DNA of 64,000 nucleotides from Pyrrhosoma nymphula. Lineage: Eukaryota; Arthropoda; Insecta; Odonata; Coenagrionidae. The position numbers and the translations under genes are program-made. How positions within the stretch are numbered: position 1 is the first letter of the stretch; every line of letters starts with the position of its first letter. The notes under the pieces were generated by a model, which saw only the letters and a list, made by a program, of their open reading frames with translations, did no database searches and had not been told where the DNA came from. Location: contig OY754336.1 of NCBI GenBank assembly GCA_963573305.1, forward strand, positions 13,118,699 through 13,182,698. Reading direction: 5' to 3'. Positions 23,874-35,747 of the stretch are shown piece after piece.

Positions 23874-23911
23874 TTCGTATTGTGATGTGATCTTGCTTTG
23901 GGTCCACTGCT

Positions 23912-23918
23912 TTATATA
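23912..23918 (-). promoter_or_regulatory. TATA box of cuticle gene copy B
   Basis: TATATAA on the minus strand at the same spacing from exon 1 as in copy A. The whole proximal promoter is duplicated along with the gene. Confidence 0.75.
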
Positions 23919-25933
23919 CCTTAGTCGGTGGAAACTCGGTAGGCATGTGTAGTGGGTGGCCGTTGGAGAATTTTTTTCTCCGTGTTGAAATTCTTTGCCC
24001 CCTCCTAGTGTTCCGCAAAGCTAAGTTTCCTGCCCCTTACTTTGCGCTGTTGAGTTGCCCGACACTCCCCCACCCCTCCCTCTCACTCATTTTCCTTTTT
24101 ACGCCTTTCAAGTCCACGCCCGGGAATAAACTTAGCTCACACATACATACAAACCACCTGTCTCCTTTCTTTTTCCCTCCCCGCTCTTCCTGCTTTTTCT
24201 CACCCCGTTCGACCCAAGCGAGGAAGTTTATCCTCTTCTGTCGTCCGTGGACCGAATTTTGAGAAATGGGGTTCGACTGATTATCAGTTGTCCACCGGTC
24301 TCTTCGTGGGCGTTGTTTCTTTGGTGTAAACTGTAAATTCGTAGCGTTTGTGCTTGCATATATTTCTTTGTTTCCCGTTTTACTTAATTGGTTTATGCTT
24401 GCTGCGTTATCGTAAGCATTTAATTTTGAAGTCGTTTTAATTGTGGAAGAAAAAGTACTTACCCTTAATTTCATGCATTGAGTAACATAAAACTTACCTT
24501 GCTGACTGGCGCGTCATTCGTTCCGTGGGAGGGGTTGGAAATTTTAGTAATAAATACTACAACTATCTTATCCACGCTATTTTTATTTGATAAAACTGCT
24601 TGATTCTTGTAACGGTTCTTCGAATTTTTAAATGTCTTATTTATGCTGTCATAGTCGTTTTAGAAACATTGTCTATTTTTCAGGTCATTATAATTTTGGA
24701 TTTATGATATCCTCAAATTATAAATGTTGTTAGGTAAAACTTCCTGGTGCTGGGGTAGTTTAACAAAATTTACCAACCTCCCTCCGAGTACAAATTTTAT
24801 TTGAACCACAGTGTTTTTCTCTCTATGTAAGCACTGTAACTCCTCGTTATTATTCTTTCATACCCAGGCATCATAGACTTATCAGAATCCCCTGTTGGTT
24901 TCTGTTAGTGTAACATTAATGAAGCTTCACTATCTTTTTCATCCGTGACATTAGCTCCAAAGCACCAAAAAGACTCAAATAAACCGTATTAGCTTGAATC
25001 ATTAAGAGAAAACTAATTCTTTTGGAGTTCTGTGTCTACGTTTGCTTTAGTTAACACCATAGTTATTTACTTTGTGATGTTATTTCCATCTAAGAGATAA
25101 CGGTGCAATTAGAAGTAAGTCTATGTCAAAGACTTTTCTGTAAATATTTTTTTTTCCATTTAAGCTGAAAGATTTCCGGTATCTCGTTCCTTACCCGGTG
25201 ATTTTACAAATTAATTAATTATCTTTTCCAAGCATTGGTTGATATATTAAAATAGGAGTTCTCTTTTTGTCAATTTATACAATTTATTGTTCTTAATTCT
25301 TCTTTTATCCCGAAAGATTACCTGGTAACCATTTAGGCGGTCCACTAAATGATTCGCAGATTATTATCTTCCTGTAAATTCTTTTTGCGCTGCTGATGAA
25401 GTGAAAAATTGTTTTTATCTACGATCTTAGTTTTTATTTATTTCGTATGTTTCCATCAGGTCCAATAATATGTTACCATCACTTTTCATTTGATAATCAA
25501 TAGGTTATCATCATGGTTTGTTAACGTGTTTATTCGTAAACTCATTGTAGCTAAACTGTAGTTCGAGCAATTTCTTCAATATTAATGCTCATCTAGCTAC
25601 CGCATTATATAAAAACTCTAATTTCCTTACATAATTGTAGAAATTCGTTAGATGAAAATTGGTACCGTCTGATTATATCACAGGTATTAAGGTCAAAGTG
25701 AAATTCTGTGATCTTTTGCTCGTGGTAATAATTAATGAATTAAATAATAGTTGATAAAGTGAAATGAGGTGTAATGAAGGCTCCTCTTAGTCCATTATTA
25801 CCAGCGACCAATTAATGTCAGTCAAGGTGTGGTTACATGTAGATTACGTCAAGTTAAGCTATACATTATTCTTTTTCCTTCACCGCAGGTGTCAAACCGT
25901 TGGCTTTGCTTCTTTATGTGCCTGATAAAAGTG

Positions 25934-27111
25934 AAAAATCATTTATATTGTCTTTTCCTTAATGTTATTCATTCCATTAATTTTCCTTTTTATTTTAATA
26001 AAGTTCTGTTCAAGAGTTCTTATAAATGCTGTATCAATTTTTTTTTACTCTATCAATTTAAAATTTTCAAGTGGCATTGCAATATTTGAAGTGGTCGCTT
26101 GGCTTTTATAGTAATTATTAAAATCGTAAGCTTTTTTACATGTTGTTGAAAACACAGCTTCACCGCTAGACGTTTAGTACAATGTAGGCTAGTTGAGCGT
26201 TTTTTTTTACATTTTAGAGTTGTTAAGCACAGAATGATCCCAATACTTACGCGCTAACTTGTTTGCTGCGGGTAGCTTTATGATTTATTCATGCAAACAA
26301 AGTCCGGGGTAGCTGTGCTATTGCATTCTTATGAGACATAGACAGGCAACACAATACACAGACGTTTCTTTAGAAGTGAGTGGTAATTTATTCGTCGTTT
26401 AATTAACTGTAACCATGCTTTCTATACATTGACCTCGATAAGTGTAGTGTGGCCAGACACAGGAAATTCGTGGGTTTCCATTTTCAATATTGATCCAATG
26501 AGCCCCGCCCATGCGAGACCGATAATGTCTGCCGACATTCTGTGATGACTTTCTGTTTTGCATTGAAATTAATTCAATAACTTGTAATTATTTTAAAATG
26601 ATGTACCCTTTTTCAGTGATATTATTGTTCACTATTTAGACCCCAATTAATATACGCTTCTAGTATTTTGGACCTTCAGAACGTGATGCTGTTTGATGTG
26701 TGTATTTTTGTTATAATTTTCTCAAGTTAGCATGGCTGTTAAGATAAGTTAAGATAAGTGAAACTTCTTGTCTATTTACAGAACATTGTAATTGTACAGT
26801 AATTTTCTAACAGGAACCTGTAAATGACCAGCTTTTAGAAGTGATTACCAAAAAAATGCTTATTTCTTCGAAACGTTCAAATCATAGGGACCCCTAAACA
26901 TCATCCTATTGATCCCAATTTTGGCATGGTATTTCAGTTTACCTAGTGGAACAAGGGCAGCGATGTGGAGATGAACATTTTTAACTTTTATTTTTTTCTT
27001 GCTATTTTAGACCACCCTAATGTGCGTGCTTTTGGAGAATGATTTTTTCTTTGGTAATTTCGTGTAAAACACATTGTTACGCATTGGGCTTTTATTCTTA
27101 AATTTCAGGCA
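25934..27111. other. No gene recognised
   Basis: Unique AT-rich DNA begins where duplication unit B ends. No domains seen. Confidence 0.5.
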
Positions 27112-27270
27112 TCGGTGGTGGCGGGGTAACGTCCTCTCCTGCCAACCCAAAGGTCGTGGGCTCGAGTCTCGCCTGGGGAGGATTTTTCTCCTCCCAGGTC
27201 ATGGTTGTATGTGTTGTCCTATGTAACTGTTACAACGCTTGATGTAAAATGGTCCTAGAAGCTGTATTCA
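27112..27270 (+). mobile_element. tRNA-derived SINE, family 2, copy 1
   Basis: A GGTGGCGGGGTAA A-box region is followed by a diverged B box (GGCTCGAGTCT, 27159-27169) and then GGATTTTTCTCCTCCCAG. It shares head and body with the copy at 30.2 kb. The right end is approximate and no target duplication was found. Confidence 0.7.
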
Positions 27271-30154
27271 AGTTGATGATATAAATTTTTAAAAATAAAT
27301 AACAAACGGAGGAAGTTTGGATTGGACCTGGGGTAATGGTAATCTTAGGTATAGGGCAATATTTTCCACGAGTAAGGAACATACGAAATGTCTCCATGTT
27401 GAAAAAAACCAACTTTGTAATTTCCACCCACGTTATGCCGCTAGAACGATACGCGTTTCACCACACTGTGGCATATTTTATTGTGAAAGGAATTAACTAT
27501 TTTTAAAATTGTAATTACCTTTTATCTCCAACATTTAGAGTCTAAGTCAGCTGACTCATTGAATGAAACTTGATAGTAGTTTGTGAAAATTGGACCTACG
27601 TCTCACTCAAGTCAACCTCTTAAATCTATGACAAAGATACAAGTTTCAAATGATACACCTCTTCTTCCATTAAACTTTTAATGTCTACTGTACTTTCATT
27701 AATTCTTTTCCTATTTTCCCAATCGCAGTCCTCGTCTACAGGCCACAGGCCAATGGGGACATTCTTTACGTATTCTGAAATTCTTTCGCCGGCGTCCTCA
27801 TTAGTCCTTGTCTCAAGCGCTCCATTACTCTCATCAAATCCAAACCTGTCTTCATTTTTGTGGTCGTATTCCCTTACTCTAATATTTATCCATAATCATT
27901 AGAACTACTCGTGCCACTTGAAAAATTATAGATTGTTCTTTTCTACTCACCAGATCCTACTTCACTGTTTTTTGACTTAGAAACAAAAATTTATTTTAGT
28001 AAATGTTCGGGTTTTACTTGGCTCTCTTGAATCCATGTTTTTTGTTATATCTGCAAGGATTGAGTGTCACCGTATAACTGACCTCTTACAGCTTAGGAAG
28101 CGATACATCTGGCAGATTCTAACACCTACCTGCCTATAGTTGTTAAAAACACGTTTATCTTAAGCGAGAACGTGAGCAATACCGGATGCTCATAATATAA
28201 ATATCAGGAGAATGGCGTACGGAGGTGTTTTGTTGGGTGAAATATAAAAGGTAAAGGCGTGAGTTTATTTATATTGGCACATAATTGGGCAATGTGGTTT
28301 TCATGTACTCAACTCCTTGTAGGCCGAGAGAGAATCTTTCTGCGATCGCTGTAGTCCTCGCCTCTCTTCGCAGATTTTTTGAACGATAAAATCTCTCGAT
28401 ATCTCGTCCTATTGCAGCTTATTTTCTTCACTATATGTGGCCTAAGATTTACGTGTACCGATGATACTAATAAGGTGGACGTCGTGTTCAATATGCTTTA
28501 GAAGAAGCGGTTGAAGGAAGTAATACCGGTTTTGAATATTCAAATAAATTGCACGGTTTAGTTAGATTTGAACAGATAAATATATTGACTCAAATAATCA
28601 TTATGCTTGCGCTCTTTTGTGCGGAAGAAGAAGTTTCTTTTGTACCCCATTGTTCATTTTCAAAATACTCCCTTGCATTTACAAAAAAATACAACCATCT
28701 TATGATTAACGCTATTTTTTAATAATGTTTCAATACACCTTTAAACCAATTAGTCGATGCTAGTCCGCTGCAAAGCGAGATTTCTGATGTTATAAATATG
28801 GTGTCTGTTTATCTGACCAGTATATTTTCTCATGTGACTAATATGTCAATGGTGTCGAGGTAATTTCAAATATTGACTGCGCGGCTAAGACTTTGTATAA
28901 AAGTAGATACAGAATATTATTCACCATTCGCATCCGGTGAATCGAATTTTCTCCGTGCCTGACTTGTCGCTCATAGTAAAATATATTCTTTGGTATAATT
29001 CCATCCTTCTGTAGTGGGAAATTCCGAATTTGAAGAAAAACTTTCATATTTAGGCTGATGGGTACCTTCTCTTATTTTTTGACTTGTCTGTGTATTATTG
29101 CATTCACGAGAGCTTAAGCGTTGTAGCATTATGAACCGTATTATTCTCTGCATGAAACTGCAGAATTTTGGGAAAATACTCTAAAATGGCATACTTTACA
29201 ATGTCGTCGGCATAATCCGGAAGGACGGTGGTCAGGGAGGTTCACGGGATTCATTATGTAATCCGATGTCGAAACTGAGTAGGGGATGTAGGCTACCCAC
29301 CATACTTAGCGGCCCACGATGCCGTTTCGGTTGCATAAAATCAGGATACCCCCGAGCGATCGGCTTTCATTGGCACTGCAGCAGCTATCTATATCATTCT
29401 CAGCATCTGAGCGGAGAAAGTATCACTGCACGTTTTATTTGTTTTGTACTTTATCGCACACTGACAAGGGAGTTGCTGTGATAAGATTTATTCTTTGAAA
29501 GTTGTTCGCAGGAATGCGAGCATTAAAAAACTAAACTGTCACGCCCATGCTTGTCTTTATACTAGTTCTCTGCTTCTTGGAAGCTTTATAAATGCGCCAA
29601 TCATTGTAATTTGGTAAGCGTTCATTGATATGAATCTTATAACTACACCTCAGTAATTAAAGATGAGGGATTGAGTGTCATTTCAACTTATAACAGTTAT
29701 ATCCGTGGGAGGCTGGACCTAGGACGAGTCTTTGGGGATAATCCCAATAACATCAGCAATGTTTCTAGATATTTACGTAAAACTAACCCCTTTAGAAGAA
29801 TATTACTATATTCTTTGTTAAGGTTTTTAGGCCTGTATTTTATGGCACTATTATTAAATTTTTACTCAAAACATAGCACAAATGAGGTCTGTGCGCGATG
29901 CAAAATGACCGCAGTCGTCAACGAACCTTGACTACCTTTTAATTAACTAAAAGTTTTGTCGATGTTTTCATTATTTCTATCTAAAAATTAAAATTCTGTG
30001 CCATATTTTTCCTTCCGGCTTCCTGTTAATACTCTTCGGCAAATAGCTATTCTTTGGACAAGTTCTGTGGGAATCATATACTTTATTCGATATTGCACAT
30101 TTGCTTTCTTTTCAAGTTTCCTTGTGTTAAAAATTGGTGGCCGTTGAACCTCGT
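27271..30154. other. No gene recognised
   Basis: Frames of 60-86 codons only, none with recognisable domains. Confidence 0.5.
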
Positions 30155-30335
30155 CGTCCCCGGTGGCGGTGGGGTAAAGTCCTTGCCTACTAACCAAGTA
30201 TCACGGGTTCGAGTCCCGCCTGGGTGGATTTTTCTCCTCCCAGTACATGGTTGTGGGAGTTCGTCCATCGTTATATGTTACACATATCCATGTTTAAGGT
30301 ATGTGCTGTTTTTGAGAAAAAGAAAATAAAAATGA
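30155..30335 (+). mobile_element. tRNA-derived SINE, family 2, copy 2
   Basis: GGTGGCGGTGGGGTAAAG supplies the A box and GGTTCGAGTCC (30206-30216) a consensus B box. GGATTTTTCTCCTCCCAG and CATGGTTGT follow, as in copy 1. It ends near an A-rich stretch after 30316. The aminoacyl stem does not close, so it is not a tRNA gene. Confidence 0.72.
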
Positions 30336-30709
30336 AAGAAATATCAAAATACTCGTCAATCTCTTGGGCAAGTGAGCTCTCACGCCCAATCTCATTACAG
30401 CTGTTTATATCGTATCGCCGATAACACAGCAGCTAAATCGGTCATCCAGTGGTATCAGAAGCTAAACCTCGGTACTTAGTTCAATTTTTGTAGTGATAAG
30501 ATAATGAAGGCTGACAGAGTGGAATGAACATTATGAATCATATAATTGATGACGTCAGTGCTGATTTGGTGGAACCGATTCATACTTAAAACGAAATGCT
30601 TAAACTCCACCCTTCCTTGGATATGTTGAATGCTCTGCCTTCCTACGTTTTATTTTCTCAAGTTTTAATGCATGGTGTGACCTTGTGAACCCTGCAACTG
30701 AATGTGAGA

Positions 30710-30749
30710 GTTATTGAAAAATACTTGCTGTTATTGAAAAATGCTTGCT
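30710..30749 (+). repeat. 20 bp tandem pair
   Basis: GTTATTGAAAAATACTTGCT is followed directly by the same sequence with one change. Confidence 0.85.
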
Positions 30750-30769
30750 AAATATACTGTCAAGTGCTA

Positions 30770-30888
30770 CAGATGAGATTACAGTATGAAGTGATCTGTG
30801 GACAGAGAGGAACAGTGAAGATTACAGTATGAAGTGAACAGATGAGATAACAGTATGAAGTGATCTGTGGACAGAGAGGAACAGTGAA
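30770..30888 (+). repeat. 50 bp unit repeated, with partial middle copy
   Basis: The unit at 30770-30819 (CAGATGAGATTACAG to GAACAGTGAA) recurs at 30839-30888. A partial copy (GATTACAGTATGAAGTGAA) lies between them. A recent local slippage product. Confidence 0.85.
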
Positions 30889-32774
30889 CCCTTAGTGATC
30901 CTAAATAAGATCATTTCTAATTCCAGGTGAAATGCACACCAATGGAGCCAATTATTATGCTACGCTCTTCGCCTTAAACGAGGCATTATTACTTCATAAT
31001 GGTATAATAACCTATTAAGTATTTGGATAGTAATATTAGTAGACAATACCGCCGCTTTGTACTCTCTTGTTAAAGGGAGAGGACAGCTATTCGTCGACCC
31101 CTCTTGTCAGAAATGAAAAGCTGAATTAATCTGTGAACGAGTTGAATGGCCGAAACGGCTCCTTTTTATCTTAGGTTCTGTGGGCCCCGGAACGCCTGAT
31201 ACTTCGCCTTCTTTTGATACGGTTATATTAATTAAGCAATGCTACAGGAAGTGAACAGGCGATTTTTTCCGTCTGAACAAAACCTGGCTGACGGGCCCTC
31301 ACGAGCTTGCTTAAGTTAATGCACCGTCGGACATAATAGGGGCTTAGGCATATAGACCGAAGCTTCGTGTAGACCGCCAGTCGGGAACCAAGTTTTTGTG
31401 AATGATGGAGCCAGCGGCAGGAATCACCACGTTCAAGTGTTTCCGTTTAATTAATTAATGAATCACTATGTTCTCACGAAAAAGTTATTATTTTATCGTC
31501 AATGGAGTGATCATAAAAGAGATAATTCAGGTTTTTCATAAAAAAATAATAATTTGAAGTAAATAATATTTTTCCTTCAGAATCCTCCTTTTTTAATATA
31601 TGAATATTTGTACCGTTAAACTGGAGTGGCCTTCATATAATGATTCTGAGAACTAACCAGTGCAAGAGTGAGTTCGAAAATTAATTTGGATTAATGCTGA
31701 CTCTAATAATTTTTGTTTTTATATATTATATCGACCGACATGGGCGTTTATCTTCTTTGGAAGGTGAAAAAACCTGTATTTAAATTAAAAAAATGTACAG
31801 TTAACTTAGAAATTTTACCATTGATGCCTATGTTGGTAATAACGTTAAATAGTAGCCAAATAGCTTTCAATGCAAGTAAGGGTCGATTTTTTTAGTGTAG
31901 GAATTCATCCGATAATTCTTTTGTATTTCGATGGATTCATTAAAAAAGTTTAATCTGCCTTAAAGTATTAATTGCTCTCCGATACATTCGACTCCATACA
32001 CAAAATTTATTTAAAATCACAAATACTCTTGCATTCGGGTGGAGTGCTGTACTAGGCCTTTCAAGCCACATTTTCATTTTTGTAGAGACGTCTAAGCGCA
32101 TTTTCAGAAGTTTTCGTAGCGTCGCGACGTAGGATTAAGGTAACATATGAGTGCGTAAACATTTATACCCGAGTAATCACCCTCAAGTCTTTGTTCAGTA
32201 ATTTCTAACGTAAAGGAGAGAGATTGTTAAAATCTTATTTTATTAATATGAAAAAAAACCATTTGGGACAGTGATATCGCGAACATTTCAATCCTTGTTC
32301 CAGTACGGATCAGGAATTTCGTGCTTTTTCTATTATGTATTTATAGTCGCAGGAAACCTCTTTGTCAATAGTATATTTAACATTGAGCACCTAAACATAT
32401 AATTACGCTCCTCACTGACTGACTGACTCTGTAACGCTTTAAGATGGAGCCACAGTCACGAAAACGCATTTAAGCCCTGTGAACTGCCTATTACTGGAAG
32501 AGATAGAACGGTGATAAGGTGGTGGATTGTGGAGTGGGAGGTATGGAGTTCGATGCCTTTTAGTAAATACGTTTTCTTTTTTTCATGTTTTTTTCGCTTA
32601 TCTTTTTAGATATTGTGCTGTCTTCGCGGTATGAGCTCACGCTCGAATGAAGGGTGGTGCCCTCGGTGAAGGGTGGTGCCCTGCGTGGAAGACCCACTTA
32701 TGCACAGTCTTCGCGGTAACTTCCATTAAAAATATTTTCGCGCAATTTCTTACTCTCTAAAGTGATACACTCGT
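30889..32774. other. No gene recognised
   Basis: AT-rich DNA. A short repeat GAAGGGTGGTGCCCT occurs twice near 32648-32680. No coding evidence. Confidence 0.5.
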
Positions 32775-32811
32775 TAATTCCGAGGAGCAAAGCGAGTTAG
32801 ATGGAGCCACA
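32775..32811 (+). repeat. Direct repeat, left copy
   Basis: TAATTCCGAGGAGCAAAGCG followed by AGTTAGATGGAGCCACA recurs with few changes at 34821-34857. The two copies bracket the RTE fragment. Confidence 0.6.
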
Positions 32812-33035
32812 AATCAAAGTGTTTGTTATATTCATCATCATTGAACGGGCGCTTTACAGCAAACTAGTTTACAATAATTGGAAAACTATGCTCAAAACAC
32901 TAAGCCGTGACTATGGTGGACCTAAATTATGCCCAATACTTTCCGGCGTTATTTGGTGGAACCTCTGCATAATGAACAGTAACAATAACTTTGAATGCTC
33001 CACAAAAAACATTTTTTTTGGAGATTACAGAGTTA

Positions 33036-34105
33036 TTTTTCTTCTTCTTAAGTCCTCAACCCAAACGTTGGTTGACGGCAGTTCTCCATTCGCTACGGTC
33101 TTGTGCCATTCTTTTCAACTGCACATAAGTGGAGCAGCCTAACTCCTTCATTATTTGCCTCATAAACTCCAACTTAGGCCTGCCCCGGCAGTTGGTTCCC
33201 TGCATAGTGCCTTCTAAGATGGTGGCCAGCAATGTTTCGTGCCTTAGTTGGTGCCCAATCCAGATATTTCTTCTCTTTTTCAGTAATTTCAGCAGAGAAG
33301 GAGACTCCCCCACACGTTTGAGAACCTCCTCGATACTGACTTTGTCCACCCAGGGAATAATAACCATCCTCCTGAAACACCATAACTGGAATGCTTCCAC
33401 CCTTCTCTCTTCTGCCTTGCCCAACGTCCAGATCTCACTGCCATATAAAAATATGCTCCACACATAAGTTTGAAGAAGGCGTTTTGTTAGGTCTATACCG
33501 ATATTTCTGGATGTTAAGAGTTTCCCTTTTTGATAAAACGCTTTCTTTGCCTGGTGATCTCTACTTACTAAGTCTCTTTTGCTTCTTCCATCGGCTGTTA
33601 TTTTGCTTCCCAGGCAGGTAAACTCCTCTACATTCTCTATTCGCCTGTCCCTTAAATGCACTTTAGCTTGTCCCCCATACTTGCTAACCCTAAGTACTTT
33701 GGTCTTCTCTACATTTATTTTCATATTATATCCTGTTGTTAGGATGTCCTCCATTACCTCAAGTACCTCACTCACGCCAGTAATGCAGTGCCATCAGCGA
33801 ACCTCAGCATATCCAGTTTTTCTCCATGGATCTTGACACCATCTAGCTCCCATACCTTTTCTCTCATCTCATCTAGAGCTCTCTGTATGTAGTAGTTGAA
33901 GAGAATCTGTCATAGGGAGCATCCTTGTCTTACCCCTTGCCTTATAGTTGCTTCCTGCACATGATCTCCACAGCGCACCACTGCCTTTTCCTCTTCATAT
34001 AGGTTCCAGATTACTCTCCTGTCCTTGTATTTAATTCCTGCTTCTATCAGCATTTGGAACATTGGTGCCCAACGAACCTTGTCAAAAGCCTTTTCTAGAT
34101 CTTAT
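33036..34105 (-). mobile_element. Truncated RTE-like LINE
   Basis: On the minus strand the copy starts inside the RT at DLEKAFDKVRWAP (about 34100). It continues through NLYEEEKAVVRCG, GVRQGCSL with a TGA stop just after it, and FADG where the catalytic FADD is expected. After a frameshift, an open frame of 239 codons (33056-33775) covers the C-terminus: FTCLGSKITADGRSKRD, YGSEIWTLGKAEE, RRMVIIPWVDKVSIEEVL and RGRPKLEFM. The 3' end has the short AAGAAGAAG tail typical of RTE elements. The lost catalytic Asp and the stop show it is dead. Confidence 0.88.
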
Positions 34106-34753
34106 GTTCTCACCTTGAAGTTATTGTTACTGTTCACTAAATAATGCTGCCTTGCGGCAGGTTACCGTACGTTTCACTTGTTCATTAGTATGTGCTTAAA
34201 CTGTATTCCAATCTGTGCTAACTTGAATGGAAATATCTCAAAAATGTAAACGATATACCTGCACGTTCTGTCTGGTGAAACCACTCGTGAAATTTTGGAA
34301 ATTTCTGCCATTTTTTCTCGCACATAGTGTTTCATGTGTTTCAAATTACACTTGTTTGAGTTTTTTAATGATCAATTTCAATTCACAGCCTTAATTTCCA
34401 TCAAATTAATAATTAGTTCACAGCCCTATGCGCAATTCCTTGTGTGAACTGGTCTTTGAAAACTGTTTGGCAACCCCCTGTAACTACCCGGACTGAGGGA
34501 TAGGAGAGTTCTTTGGTAAGATGGATAAATATGATATGCCCGTTTTTTTTTGTGAAATTGAGTTACGCTTACCGTTGGATTCGTATCGCTAGTACCATTG
34601 GATTTGGAAAGGTAAAAAAAATATGAAAACCACCTGTTTTTTTACATCTATTACGAAAAGGTGACACTTAAACTTTGAGATTCGGATTTTTCAGAACCTA
34701 CAAAACTTTAAAATTAGTCTCCTGTAAAATTTGTAAAACATGACTTGGACATG

Positions 34754-34915
34754 GAGCCACAGTAACTTAAATTTTAAAATACCGTTATTTTTAGCTAAAG
34801 GCGTTTTTGCGTGGAATAACTAATTCCGGAGAGCAAAGTGAGTTAGATAAAGCCACAGTCACTTAAATTTTAAAATGCCGTTATTTTTACCTAATGGCGG
34901 TTTTGCTTGAAAAAT
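34754..34915 (+). repeat. Two tandem units of about 96 bp
   Basis: The block AGCCACAGTAACTTAAATTT through GCGTTTTTGC repeats after 96 bases (AGCCACAGTCACTTAAATTT). Between the two blocks lies the right copy of the 32.78 kb direct repeat (34821-34857). A further GAGCCACAGTCAC occurs at about 32447. Family not recognised. Confidence 0.6.
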
Positions 34916-34921
34916 TTGCGT

Positions 34922-35486
34922 AACTCAAATAAGGAATTTTAATAATTTAACGAGCATAAAATGAATCTCAACTATGGGCACCTTACAACTAACTAATGGT
35001 TCCCTAAAGGTTGTTTAGACACAAATTTTGATAGTTTCATTTTAAGTGTGAATAAATTCCACCAAGTCACGCCTGAGACCACGAATTAATTGCGCATTAT
35101 TTAATGATAATTAATATTTTATTGACATTGGTACTATTTTTATTATAATCTTACCTTAGAATATATCCCATTTTTATTATTTGGTGATATGTATCATTGC
35201 TGTAAGGTATATCATGTATTCATTTCTCAATGGCGTCTCTTTTCTTCATACCAAAGCAAGTCCAAGTCGTTTTTTCACTGGTTAACGTACTAAAGCACAA
35301 CTCCTTGTCATTCAGTGAGATGTTGCACGTCTTCGAAACATTTAGCTTGACACTTTTCCTGTAACTTCATCGCCAAAATAAATGTTACTTTACCTAGGCT
35401 TTAGCATTGAGATGTTAGGGTTGTTAGGTGAATTTCTTCGTTAAATAAATTCAACATATGGTCATGGATTATTGTATTTACAAACG
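34922..35486. other. No gene recognised
   Basis: AT-rich spacer between the LINE-related repeats and the 3' end of the next cuticle gene. Confidence 0.5.
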
Positions 35487-35492
35487 TTTATT
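35487..35492 (-). terminator. Polyadenylation signal, 35.7 kb gene
   Basis: AATAAA on the minus strand about 255 bases past the stop codon. No nearer canonical signal was obvious. Confidence 0.45.
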
Positions 35493-35747
35493 TCGAACTT
35501 TGTACAAAGTTGGTGTGTAGCAGCTGGATATTAAGCTAAGATGATACGATGGAAGGAGATGCATCTTAGTGAATCGCTTCCATAACTGAAAGGAGCAAAA
35601 GTGTAAACTTTTCGTTGTCGAGTGATGTGAATTCCAAACTTTTCTATCAATAGTTTGTGATTAGATCGAAACCGATTGGTCGAAATGAATGGATTATGGA
35701 ATACATGAGGTTTGCTCCTTTCATTCAATGTGTGGTTTCGGTTTCTC

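Larger units (their letters stand above)
20870..25933. repeat. Segmental tandem duplication, unit B
   Basis: This is the second unit of the direct duplication, 5.06 kb. It is longer than unit A mainly because of an extra segment of about 310 bp at 21053-21364. Small indels are also seen, such as about 22 bp near 23345-23385. The right-hand boundary is the point after which copy A continues into PLE sequence and copy B into unrelated AT-rich DNA. Confidence 0.95.

Noticed and set aside
30162..30225. Possible tRNA gene
   Set aside because: It is the head of a repeated SINE family, with no acceptor stem.
33056..33775. Host gene of 239 codons
   Set aside because: It is the C-terminal part of an RTE-like LINE with a broken upstream RT.
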